A stretch of 14,442 nucleotides of DNA, taken from NCBI RefSeq assembly GCF_052089425.1, contig NZ_JBQCZW010000044.1, positions 1 through 14,442 on the forward strand, given 5' to 3'. This document shows, piece after piece, positions 1 through 6,489 of this stretch (its first letter is position 1; each line of letters begins with the position of its first letter). Under the pieces are notes generated by a model. The model was not told the origin of the DNA and did no database searches. It was given only the letters and a program-made list of their open reading frames with translations. The stretch is from Ancrocorticia sp052089425. GTDB lineage: Bacteria; Actinomycetota; Actinomycetes; Actinomycetales; Actinomycetaceae. A program made the position numbers and the translations under genes.

Positions 1-36
1 AGGCATCATCCTGAATGGGTGAGAGAGAATGGTTCC

Positions 37-855
37 ATGACGCATACGCCAAACCGCGACACGACCGCCCACGATATGACGGTGGGAGAGGTTGCCGATC
101 TAATTGGCGTGAGCGTGCGAACGCTGCATCACTGGGAGGCGATCGGCCTGATCACCCCCAGTGCTCGCACCTACGCGGGATATCGGCTCTACGATTCGGC
201 GGACGTTGAACGTATCCATCAGATCCTCGTGTATAGGGAGACGGGTATGCAGCTTTCGCAGATCGCACAGGTGCTGGATGGATCGGATGCTACGGACTCC
301 GCCGAGCACCTGACCCGGCAACGTGAACTTCTCGTGGACCGCATCACTCACCTGCAGGAGATGGTCTCCGCAGTAGACACGATGTTGGAGAAGAAGAAGA
401 TGGGTATTCAGCTCACACCCGAAGAACAGGTAGAAGTATTCGGCAAGGATTGGAATCCTGAGTGGGAGGATCAGGCGCGCCAGCGCTGGGATGACTCGGA
501 GGTGTGGCAGCAATATGGTGAGCGCACATCCAAACTCACAAAGAACGATTTGCGGCGGATCACCAGCGAAATCAAGGCAATGGAATCCCGCTTGGCGCAG
601 GCGAAGCGAGATGGGGTCACCCCCGGCTCAGATGAGGCCAACGAGCTCGCCGAACAGCACAGGGCATCACTCGATCAGTGGTTCGATGTTCCCTACGCAC
701 GCCAAGTGATTCTGGCGCGTATGTACGTGGAAGATCCGGCCTTCGCTAGGCACTACAACGATCAGGAACCCGGACTAACCGATTGGCTCCTGACCATTGT
801 TGAGGAGAATGCTGCCGCCCACGGCCTCGATCTATCGCACGTTGAATGGCAGTAG
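37..855 (+). CDS. MerR-family regulator with TipAS-like ligand domain
   Basis: A 272-residue transcription factor. Residues 14-82 form the MerR winged helix-turn-helix (VGEVADLIGVSVRTLHHWE, then GYRLYDSADVERI). Residues 85-122 are a charged dimerisation coiled coil. Residues 125-272 resemble the TipAS domain (LTPEEQVEVFG, EWEDQARQRW, late ARMYVEDPAFARHYN). Known family role: TipAL-type proteins bind hydrophobic or thiopeptide drugs and activate promoters with over-long spacers. I see no cysteine anywhere, so covalent thiopeptide capture through Cys, as in TipAL, looks impossible; another ligand or non-covalent binding is inferred. I chose the ATG at 37 because GAGAGAG at 21-27 is a suitable SD; a GTG at 19 would add six residues. 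It converges on tal with about 20 bp between. Its promoter lies outside the window. The family call is firm, the ligand unknown. Confidence 0.93.
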   Translation: MTHTPNRDTTAHDMTVGEVADLIGVSVRTLHHWEAIGLITPSARTYAGYRLYDSADVERIHQILVYRETGMQLSQIAQVLDGSDATDSAEHLTRQRELLVDRITHLQEMVSAVDTMLEKKKMGIQLTPEEQVEVFGKDWNPEWEDQARQRWDDSEVWQQYGERTSKLTKNDLRRITSEIKAMESRLAQAKRDGVTPGSDEANELAEQHRASLDQWFDVPYARQVILARMYVEDPAFARHYNDQEPGLTDWLLTIVEENAAAHGLDLSHVEWQ

Positions 856-876
856 GTTCGAAAGTACTCGTGCCAA

Positions 877-1968
877 CTAGCCGAGAATCTCAGCCTGCGC
901 ATCCTTCACGGATTGTTGGAGCTCGTGCCAGGAGACGATGAACTTGTCCACGCCCTCGTCTTCCAAAACTTGGAAGACGTCCACAAGATCGATGCCAGCC
1001 TCCTCGATCATGTGGAGGGTTTGGCGGCCAATATCTGCCGATCCTTCCATGGTCTGGTGGACCACGCCATGATCGGCGAAGGCATCCATCGTCTTCTCCG
1101 GCATGGTGTTCACAACGCCATCCGCCACGAGGTCCGCAACGTAGAGAGTGTCCGAGTAGGACGGATCCTTGGTGCCGGTAGAAGCCCACAGAGGGCGCTG
1201 CTTGTTAGCACCCTTGGCCGCTAAATCGGTGAAGCGCTCAGCGGCAAAAACGGCCTCGAAGGCGCCAAGCGCCACCTGAGCATTCGCAATAGCGGCCTTG
1301 CCCTTCAGGAGGTCTGCGCCCGTGGCCGCAAGGCGCTTGTCCACTTCACTATCGACTCGCGAAATAAAGAACGAGGCCACCGAGTGGATCGTGGACAGGT
1401 CCTTGCCGGCTGCGGCAGCCTTCTCTAGACCAACCAGATACGCATCCATCACCTCGACGTAGCGTTGCTCCGAGAAGATGAGCGTGACGTTCACGGAGAT
1501 ACCCGCGGCAATGGTTTCAGTGATTGCCGCTAGCCCCTCTTTAGTGGCTGGGATCTTGATCAGAACGTTTTCGCGGCCAACTAGCTCCGCGAGCTCGGCT
1601 GCCTGATCGATCGTCGCCTGTGTCTCGTGGGCCAGTGTGGGCGCTACTTCGATGGATACTCGACCGTCATAGCCACCCGTTTGCCCATGAATATCCGCAA
1701 ACAGATCACACGCATCACGGACGTCCTGAGCCGTACATTGCTTAATGGCTTCGTCAACGCTAACCGCCCCCAGCTCTTTCAACTGTGCGGCATAGTCCTC
1801 ACCCTGAGACAACGCGGCGGCAAAGATCGTCGGGTTGGTGGTCACCCCCACCACGCAGTCTTTCTCGATCTTGTCAGCTAAGTTGCCGGTCTTCAGTCGG
1901 CCACGGGAAAGATCGTCCAGCCAAATGGAAACACCAGCGTCAGAAAGGGCTTTCAGTGGGCTATTCAT
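877..1968 (-). CDS. tal: Transaldolase
   Basis: Transaldolase of the non-oxidative pentose phosphate pathway. It moves a dihydroxyacetone unit between sedoheptulose-7-phosphate and glyceraldehyde-3-phosphate, giving fructose-6-phosphate and erythrose-4-phosphate, in the cytoplasm. It has 363 residues, the usual length of the actinobacterial long form. Signature one, GVTTNPTIF, is at 41-49. The Schiff-base lysine is K138 in VLIKIPATKEG. SVNVTLIFS (158-166) and the late WASTGTKDPSYSDTLYV (261-277) are typical. The start is set by GGAG, 5 nt before the ATG, and by the family N-terminus. It stands alone: in many actinobacteria a transketolase gene lies upstream, but here the upstream neighbour is a bL12-like gene about 90 bp away and a promoter can be placed in that space. 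It appears intact. Confidence 0.98.
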   Translation of the reverse strand: MNSPLKALSDAGVSIWLDDLSRGRLKTGNLADKIEKDCVVGVTTNPTIFAAALSQGEDYAAQLKELGAVSVDEAIKQCTAQDVRDACDLFADIHGQTGGYDGRVSIEVAPTLAHETQATIDQAAELAELVGRENVLIKIPATKEGLAAITETIAAGISVNVTLIFSEQRYVEVMDAYLVGLEKAAAAGKDLSTIHSVASFFISRVDSEVDKRLAATGADLLKGKAAIANAQVALGAFEAVFAAERFTDLAAKGANKQRPLWASTGTKDPSYSDTLYVADLVADGVVNTMPEKTMDAFADHGVVHQTMEGSADIGRQTLHMIEEAGIDLVDVFQVLEDEGVDKFIVSWHELQQSVKDAQAEILG

Positions 1969-2008
1969 GTTGACTCCAATACTCGGATATGGCCTGCGTC
2001 ACGTATCT

Positions 2009-2037
2009 AGACTAGGGAAAGCACGGAACGAATTCAA
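2009..2037 (-). promoter_or_regulatory. Probable tal promoter
   Basis: On the minus strand, TTGAAT (2032-2037) and TAGTCT (2009-2014) are separated by exactly 17 bp, the optimal sigma-70-like spacing. Transcription would begin near 2002 and leave a leader of about 35 nt carrying the GGAG SD of tal. This supports tal as its own transcription unit. The prediction rests on consensus matching alone. Confidence 0.45.
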
Positions 2038-2058
2038 TGCATGGTGGCCCGTGGTTCA

Positions 2059-2400
2059 CTAGCCCCACGCAGAACCGCCGCCCGCGAGTGGGCCTTGACC
2101 ACCCGTCCGCTCGTAGGCCTCAACAACGTCTTTCGCTTCCTTCAAGCCCATTGCCGGGTGATGCGCTTCCCGCAATAGCTTGACGGCCAGAATCTTGTTG
2201 CCTGAAGCGAGCGCCTCGATCGCAGCTGGCGGCAATGACGGCGCTCCGGCGGGACGTATGCCGGGCCCGGCTCCAGTTTGGGCGATGGGTTGAATCTCAA
2301 TCCCCAACTGAGCGGCGATTTGTCCGATGATCCGTTGTTGATCATCAACCTGCCGTTGGAGGCCCGCAATTCGCGCCTCGAGTTCACTCCTACGTGCCAT
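2059..2400 (-). CDS. Small coiled-coil protein with bL12 C-terminal-like motif
   Basis: A 113-residue protein. Residues 3-35 are a predicted coiled coil (ELEARIAGLQRQVDDQQRII). A Pro/Gly-rich linker covers about 38-58. Residues 60-97 (ALASGNKILAVKLLREAH, then MGLKEAKDVVEAYE) closely resemble the C-terminal helices of ribosomal protein bL12, where this face contacts translation GTPases. The tail is GGQGPLAGGGSAWG. It is not ribosomal bL12 itself: it lacks the L10-binding N-terminal domain and the full C-terminal domain. The GGAG SD lies about 9 nt before the ATG. It follows GNAT and a 39-codon ORF on the same strand, so it may be the last gene of that operon. Function is not established; binding a GTPase or a bL12-binding site is inference from the motif. 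Confidence 0.85.
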   Translation of the reverse strand: MARRSELEARIAGLQRQVDDQQRIIGQIAAQLGIEIQPIAQTGAGPGIRPAGAPSLPPAAIEALASGNKILAVKLLREAHHPAMGLKEAKDVVEAYERTGGQGPLAGGGSAWG

Positions 2401-2445
2401 CGCGATACTCCATCTCTATCGTTGCGCGGGCGATCCCCACGGCGA

Positions 2446-2565
2446 TTAAGACCAAAGTGTAGCGAATGAACGGGTCAGGCCGGGTTCCGCGCCGCCGTTC
2501 AACGTAGCCAAAGAGAATCCTTCTGCACCCTCAACGGGTTCACATGCCGCGTGTTCGATTTTCAT
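2446..2565 (-). CDS. Possible 39-residue small protein coupled to GNAT
   Basis: A 39-codon ORF beginning MKIEHAACEPVEGAEG and ending SFATLWS. Its ATG shares one base with the GNAT stop codon (TAATG on the minus strand). It is preceded by a strong SD, GGAAGGA, whose AAGGA ends 6 nt before the ATG. These two features together are typical of translational coupling and are the only support; an ORF this short is otherwise expected by chance. It has no membrane segment and no family I recognise. It ends 45 nt before the bL12-like gene, which would make a three-gene operon. A chance ORF remains quite possible. Confidence 0.4.
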   Translation of the reverse strand: MKIEHAACEPVEGAEGFSLATLNGGAEPGLTRSFATLWS

Positions 2566-3149
2566 TATCGTTCCTTCCCGCTGGACAGCGTGACCCATTG
2601 TTCGTCAATGCGGTATCCAAGCACAGAGTTGGCGATCTGAATCCCCACGTTCTCAGCAGATCCCCCGGTCCGAAACGTTGTGATACCGCGTTCAAGTAAT
2701 TGGAGAATTGAGGCAGCCTTGAGCGCGGTCGCCAGCCCACCACGCCGGTACCGTGGCGCGACCACCGTAAAGTCCGTATCAGCTAAATCTGGGCCCACCA
2801 CATCAACAAACGTCATCCCCGCGAGCTGTCCATCCTCGGTAAAAGCCCCATACGCCGGGTGGGTAAGTGTGGGCACGGAGGTTTGCGTATCGAGCAACGT
2901 ATGGGACGTCGCAGTGCCGCCCGGGTAATCATCCTCGGTCGCTTGGTCAAGCTCGAGAATCGCGGGAGAGTCCCCAGCCAACAGTTCGCGAACGCGTATT
3001 GGCCGGATCCTGGCGATCAGCTCCTCGAACTTTTGCACGTTGACATCTTCGCCGCGCAGCTGCGCTCCGAATGACCGCGCAGTGATCCGCCACCCAGACT
3101 GAATCAGCTGATCAACTTCCGGTGCTTCGGCGCGCAGGATTCGATCCAT
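2565..3149 (-). CDS. GNAT-family N-acetyltransferase
   Basis: A 194-residue cytoplasmic acetyltransferase that would move an acetyl group from acetyl-CoA to an unknown substrate. The acetyl-CoA pyrophosphate-binding motif A lies at about 126-148: DFTVVAPRYRRGGLATALK, with R136-G-G-L-A forming the loop. Strands 100-118 (YGAFTEDGQLAGMTFVDV) lead into it. The C-terminal helix and strand, SAENVGIQIANSVLGYRID (164-182), are typical. The N-terminal 50 residues are mostly helical and could be a degenerate first repeat, since many actinobacterial GNATs are tandem. SD AGGGA stands 7-8 nt before the ATG. The gene starts 126 bp from a divergent small membrane protein gene and has a 39-codon ORF overlapping its stop. 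Substrate cannot be named. Confidence 0.9.
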   Translation of the reverse strand: MDRILRAEAPEVDQLIQSGWRITARSFGAQLRGEDVNVQKFEELIARIRPIRVRELLAGDSPAILELDQATEDDYPGGTATSHTLLDTQTSVPTLTHPAYGAFTEDGQLAGMTFVDVVGPDLADTDFTVVAPRYRRGGLATALKAASILQLLERGITTFRTGGSAENVGIQIANSVLGYRIDEQWVTLSSGKER

Positions 3150-3260
3150 TCGTCGGTCCCTTCACTTACTTGCTTCGTTTCTAGATTACTCCGCGAGTGA
3201 GTAGTTGGTTTTTGCCGACGACGACGGCGCACCCACTCGCTCCCGTTGCCGGTCCACACT

Positions 3261-3269
3261 TGGTAAACT
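3261..3269 (+). promoter_or_regulatory. Extended -10 for leaderless small membrane protein gene
   Basis: TGGTAAACT is an extended -10 (TGN plus TAAACT at 3264-3269). It lies exactly 6 nt before the ATG at 3276, so transcription would start at the start codon. No SD precedes that ATG and no good -35 is visible, which is common with extended -10 promoters. Confidence 0.45.
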
Positions 3270-3275
3270 GCGCCC

Positions 3276-3527
3276 ATGGACGTCAAGAAGCTCTTCCCGT
3301 ACATCATGGTCGAAACCGTCGCCGTTTTGGCGATCGTTGCAGGGTTCTTGTTAGGGATTCCGCTCGTCACAATTGCCGGCTTTATCTTGTTGATATTCGC
3401 GGGGCTCGGCATCGTATATGTGGTCCTGACACACGTTCGTCATGCCGCAGAAAAAGCGGCCAGCCAGACCAGATTGGGGCCGACCGCCAACGGGCCAGAT
3501 CAAGGGCCGTTCCATCAGGGCCGATAG
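3276..3527 (+). CDS. Small two-helix membrane protein with GPFHQGR tail
   Basis: An 83-residue integral membrane protein. Hydrophobic helices span about 8-27 and 30-51, joined by a tight turn (GIP). Positive charges at the N-terminus (DVKK) and after helix two (THVRHAAEK) place both ends in the cytoplasm. The tail 56-83 is polar and ends NGPDQGPFHQGR. The same ending, with Tyr for His, closes the membrane protein at 6490-7197, using different synonymous codons. The start is supported by a leaderless promoter, not an SD. It is divergent from GNAT and convergent, with 12 bp between, on a VOC gene. No known family recognised; role unknown. Confidence 0.85.
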   Translation: MDVKKLFPYIMVETVAVLAIVAGFLLGIPLVTIAGFILLIFAGLGIVYVVLTHVRHAAEKAASQTRLGPTANGPDQGPFHQGR

Positions 3528-3539
3528 CACGCAGGGCGA

Positions 3540-4484
3540 TCAGAAATCATCGATGATCAACTTCTTCATGCTCAGCATGTGGTGATAGGCATCTGGCCGT
3601 TCCATGAGTTCAGCTAAGTTGTCCGGCACCACCTGCCAGCTCACGCCGTAGCGGTCCTTGAGCCACCCACATTCCTCAGCTTCGGGCACCGCAGAAAGCG
3701 CCTCCCACAGGCGATCGATCTCCGCTTGATCGCCACACTGGACCTCCAGTGAGACGCCTTCTGAGAAGGTGAAGTCGTGGCCCGCGCCGTCGTCGTTCCC
3801 AACAAACCACTGATTACCGATCCGGAACTCTCCAAACGCAAGCGCCTCGGCACTCGCCGGGCCCGTGGGCACGCCATAGGGGTAGCGGAGTCCGATACCC
3901 GACCGGCCACGGGACTCTCTAAAGAGCGAAACGTAAAAGTCCGAAGCCTCGGCGGCCTTATCCTGAGCCTCGTGGGTAAAAAGGAGACTCGGAATAAGGA
4001 ATGGGCGGGGCTCGCCCTCCGGGTCCGTCAGCATAAGCTGCCAATTCACGCCGAAACGGTCCTCTACCCAGCCGTACAGTTTGGCGAAGGGGTATTCACC
4101 CAGTTCCATACGGACTATCCCGCCTTCGGACAGGTTATTCCACGTATTCGTCAGGCTTTCGCGGGCGGCTCCCATCGCGACTTTGGGTAGATTGGACCCG
4201 TCCTCAAACAGGAGCGGATCGAAGTTGAGCATGAAGGAAATGGAAGGGTTCGGGCGGAACTCCGGACCCGCGTTGATCAGGGTGAGCCGGATGCGATGAA
4301 GTTTCAATGCGACAACCAACGGCGCTCCCGCAAGGTGTTCTTGGAACTCCGGAAGGCCGTCTAGCGGATACCGCGATTCTACTTCCGCGCTGGCGAATGG
4401 AATGGCCGTGGCATAAAACGCTGCAGCTGCCTCCGCGTTGCCGTTATACCAAATGTTCGGAATGATTCGCTGATCTACTGGCAT
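3540..4484 (-). CDS. Double-domain PhnB-like VOC-superfamily protein
   Basis: A 314-residue protein of two tandem PhnB-like (3-demethylubiquinone-9 methyltransferase-like) VOC domains. Domain one (about 7-155) starts RIIPNIWYNGNAEAAAAFY and ends YGWVEDRFGVNWQLM. Domain two (about 165-300) starts LIPSLLFTHEAQDKAAEASD and ends CGWLKDRYGVSWQVVP. The repeated W-x-x-D-R-[FY]-G-V-x-W-Q motif shows the duplication directly. Proteins of this group have no proven methyltransferase activity despite the domain name; they are usually listed as glyoxalase-like and the substrate is unknown. A strong SD, GAGGGGG, stands about 4 nt before the ATG. It is divergent from a methyltransferase gene (78 bp between) and its 3' end nearly meets the small membrane protein gene. 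The stop region holds a perfect 12-bp palindrome (3546-3557), within coding sequence. Confidence 0.92.
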   Translation of the reverse strand: MPVDQRIIPNIWYNGNAEAAAAFYATAIPFASAEVESRYPLDGLPEFQEHLAGAPLVVALKLHRIRLTLINAGPEFRPNPSISFMLNFDPLLFEDGSNLPKVAMGAARESLTNTWNNLSEGGIVRMELGEYPFAKLYGWVEDRFGVNWQLMLTDPEGEPRPFLIPSLLFTHEAQDKAAEASDFYVSLFRESRGRSGIGLRYPYGVPTGPASAEALAFGEFRIGNQWFVGNDDGAGHDFTFSEGVSLEVQCGDQAEIDRLWEALSAVPEAEECGWLKDRYGVSWQVVPDNLAELMERPDAYHHMLSMKKLIIDDF

Positions 4485-4550
4485 AGTGCCCCCTCACACG
4501 TTAGTTCATTATGTACCTTGATGATGCTGCGGCGAAAGAGCCAATAAGCG

Positions 4551-4556
4551 TACGAT
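4551..4556 (+). promoter_or_regulatory. Possible -10 for leaderless methyltransferase gene
   Basis: TACGAT lies exactly 6 nt before the ATG at 4563. No SD is present in the 20 nt before that ATG, so a leaderless transcript would explain the start. No -35 is visible at 16-18 bp. Supported mainly by the same geometry at three other genes in this window. Confidence 0.3.
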
Positions 4557-4562
4557 CGGCGC

Positions 4563-5411
4563 ATGGTTTTAGCACCGGAACACTCAGCGCATTACACCCA
4601 CGGTCACGAACGCGCGGTGCTCGCCTCCCACGGGGAGCGAACGGCAGCGAACTCGGCTTGTTATCTCCTCCCACATGTAGACCCCGGTATGGATCTGCTT
4701 GATGTTGGCTGTGGCCCCGGAACCATCACTCTTGATTTCGCGGAACTGCTTGCTCCCGGCAATGTGATCGGCATCGAGAACACGAACGCTCCCTTAGAGA
4801 CGGCTAGGCGGAACGCTGCCCATCGACGCGACGCTAGCACGCAGTTCATGCGCGGGGACGTGATGGCACTAGCTTTTCCGGACCATTCATTCGATATTGT
4901 GCACGCCCACCAGGTTCTGCAACACCTGTCTGATCCGATCGGAGCGCTTCGCGAAATGATCCGCGTGTGCAAGCCCGGCGGCATCGTTGCAGCTCGCGAT
5001 GCTGATTACGCTGGCATGTTCTGGTACCCACAGCTTCCCGAACTCGAGCACTGGCGCGAGCTATACTCCCACATCGCGAGGGCGAACGGCGGCGAGCCTG
5101 ATGCTGGGCGCCAAATGCGCCGATGGGCGCAAGAGGCCATTCGCTCTCGCGGTAGCCAAGCCGATCTTTCGGTGCCGCCCAAGATCACCGTGTCGGGATC
5201 AACGTGGGTGTATGCCGCGCCGGATACTGCCAAGGGATGGGGAGAGAGCCAAGCCGCGCGCGTGAGCGGGAATTCGTTCACATCGCAGGCCTTGGCGCTT
5301 GGTGCCAGTCACTCGGAAATTCAGGGCATTGCGGATGCATGGAGCGAATGGGGCTCCTCTCCCGACGCGACGTTCGTGATCCCTCATGTGGAGATCCTGA
5401 TTCGGGTGTAG
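4563..5411 (+). CDS. Class I SAM-dependent methyltransferase
   Basis: A 282-residue Rossmann-fold methyltransferase of the UbiE/Methyltransf_11 type. Motif I, LDVGCGPGT, is at 46-54. The acidic residue that binds the SAM ribose is E72 in GIENTN. GDVMALAF (98-105) follows, then FDIVHAHQVLQHLSD (110-124) and VCKPGGIVAARD (135-146). The C-terminal 130 residues are an acceptor-side cap with Trp/Tyr-rich stretches (MFWYPQLPELEHW). The ATG at 4563 fits the family N-terminus and a leaderless -10. It ends 135 bp before an RHH gene that has its own promoter, so it is likely a single-gene unit. A quinone-pathway UbiE is unlikely without the conserved UbiE C-terminus; the substrate is unknown. Confidence 0.92.
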   Translation: MVLAPEHSAHYTHGHERAVLASHGERTAANSACYLLPHVDPGMDLLDVGCGPGTITLDFAELLAPGNVIGIENTNAPLETARRNAAHRRDASTQFMRGDVMALAFPDHSFDIVHAHQVLQHLSDPIGALREMIRVCKPGGIVAARDADYAGMFWYPQLPELEHWRELYSHIARANGGEPDAGRQMRRWAQEAIRSRGSQADLSVPPKITVSGSTWVYAAPDTAKGWGESQAARVSGNSFTSQALALGASHSEIQGIADAWSEWGSSPDATFVIPHVEILIRV

Positions 5412-5511
5412 CTGTGAATCCATCCCAGAAGCAGGGTTCCAGCAGGCCCCACGCTTTCGGCATGTACTCAGACGTATATCGCGATTTTGGTGAGCGTTCT
5501 TTCAGTACTCA

Positions 5512-5540
5512 TTGCAGAGCTGACCCTATATTGCTAGCAT
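5512..5540 (+). promoter_or_regulatory. Leaderless promoter of the RHH-VOC gene pair
   Basis: TTGCAG (5512-5517) and an extended -10, TGCTAGCAT (hexamer TAGCAT at 5535-5540), are separated by 17 bp. Six bases after the -10 comes the ATG of the RHH gene at 5547, which has no SD. Transcription is therefore predicted to start at the A of the start codon. This is the best promoter match in the window. Confidence 0.65.
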
Positions 5541-5546
5541 TACGGC

Positions 5547-5714
5547 ATGGAATCCAAACCTAGCAAAGTTCAATTCAACGTGTATCTGCCACCCGATCTC
5601 GTTAAGCAGGTCAAACACGCCGCCATAGATGCCGATCAATCCCTGTCGGTTTTCGTTGAACACGTCCTGCGGGCGGCAGTGGCCCCTGCTGAATCGAAGG
5701 AGAACCAATCATGA
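5547..5714 (+). CDS. Ribbon-helix-helix (Arc/CopG-like) small protein
   Basis: A 55-residue protein. Residues 7-15 (KVQFNVYLP) form the DNA-contacting strand; PPDLVKQVKHAAIDAD (15-30) and SLSVFVEHVLRAAV (32-45) are the two helices of an RHH dimer. This is the pattern of short Arc/CopG/omega-type repressors. Its TGA overlaps the next start codon as ATGA, so it is translationally coupled to the VOC gene, and both depend on the leaderless promoter at 5512-5540. Autoregulation of that promoter is inferred from the family. The layout resembles antitoxin-first operons, but the partner is a VOC protein, not a known toxin. The C-terminal ten residues are polar. Confidence 0.85.
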   Translation: MESKPSKVQFNVYLPPDLVKQVKHAAIDADQSLSVFVEHVLRAAVAPAESKENQS

Positions 5715-6418
5715 TTGTCAGGATCACGTGCTTCACAGCACATCGCGACGGATGGATACAGCTGGTTACGGCGCTCGGCGGCACTCTAGTTACAGAGACC
5801 GAGCTCTGGCACCTGTATGCGCTAGGCGCGGGACGCATCGGTATCCATGACGTTCCGGCGGAAAGCCCTGTAGCAGGCAAATGCGCGATCACGCTAGAAG
5901 TCCCTGACTTGGAATCCTACCTAGCCACGACCTCCACGGAAGCCGCGGATCTATCAATTGGCGATACGCGACACGGCCGTGCAATCACGGTCACTTCGCA
6001 GGCCATTCCCACCTTCTTTATTGACCAACAGGAAGGAGAGGTCGCTCATTCTGGTAAGACGATAGCAGCGCCACTCTTCCTCACTCGCCATGTCCCAGAA
6101 GGCGCCGAGCTGCTCGCAGATCTGGGTATGACGCCTCGGCTCAGTTCGCAGTCAGACTCGTGGGCGGATCTCACGGCTGACGGAGTGGCCGCAGTCCACG
6201 ACGGCGATAGCGGCTTCATGATGGGATTGGAGCACCCTAACCTCGACCAACTCGAGACAGAACTCCGGGATGCAGGCATCCGCACTACACCGATTGACGA
6301 ACGTTATGGACGCACTCTTCGGGTAGCACATCCAGATAATCCCACAACCGACGCGGAAATCTGGATCAGCGAAACGCAAACGGATCTCTATGGTTACCGC
6401 GAGGGTTTGCCGAACTAA
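5711..6418 (+). CDS. VOC-superfamily protein coupled to RHH gene
   Basis: A 235-residue protein with two glyoxalase/bleomycin-resistance-like halves. The first (about 1-105) runs from MIVRITCFTAHRDGWIQLV through LGAGRIGIHDVP. The second (about 112-228) runs from APLFLTRHVPEGAELLADLG to TLRVAHPDNPTTDAEIWIS. VOC proteins bind metals or sequester drugs; candidate ligands include H34, H46 and late acidic residues, but I cannot assign the site. The start overlaps the RHH stop (ATGA), with AAGGAG about 8 nt upstream inside the RHH gene as SD. Its pairing with an RHH protein suggests that regulation, or a protein contact, is shared. Unlike the PhnB-type VOC at 3540-4484, it lacks the W-x-x-D-R-[FY]-G motif, so the two are not recent paralogues. 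Confidence 0.88.
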   Translation: MIVRITCFTAHRDGWIQLVTALGGTLVTETELWHLYALGAGRIGIHDVPAESPVAGKCAITLEVPDLESYLATTSTEAADLSIGDTRHGRAITVTSQAIPTFFIDQQEGEVAHSGKTIAAPLFLTRHVPEGAELLADLGMTPRLSSQSDSWADLTADGVAAVHDGDSGFMMGLEHPNLDQLETELRDAGIRTTPIDERYGRTLRVAHPDNPTTDAEIWISETQTDLYGYREGLPN

Positions 6419-6489
6419 ATCACAACCAATCCCACGAGCGAAGGCTATTGTGATAACGAAAGTATTCGGCACACAGGAAGCGGATCAGA

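Noticed and set aside
3193..3240. Seven-base inverted repeat GCGAGTG/CACTCGC between GNAT and the small membrane protein
   Set aside because: Arms 34 nt apart and only 7 bp long are expected by chance in a region of this size.
3104..3412. 102-codon minus-strand ORF in the GNAT/membrane-protein divergent region
   Set aside because: It is antisense to the membrane protein gene and overlaps the GNAT start; its arginine run comes from a GAC/GGC-rich stretch and no family is visible.
3546..3557. Perfect palindrome ATCATCGATGAT between convergent genes, as a terminator
   Set aside because: It is AT-rich, lacks a loop and U-tract, and encodes the last residues of the VOC protein, so a terminator call is not supported.
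5547..6418. RHH-VOC pair as a classical toxin-antitoxin module
   Set aside because: The second protein is a full two-half VOC protein with no toxin family features, so only the operon layout resembles a toxin-antitoxin system.
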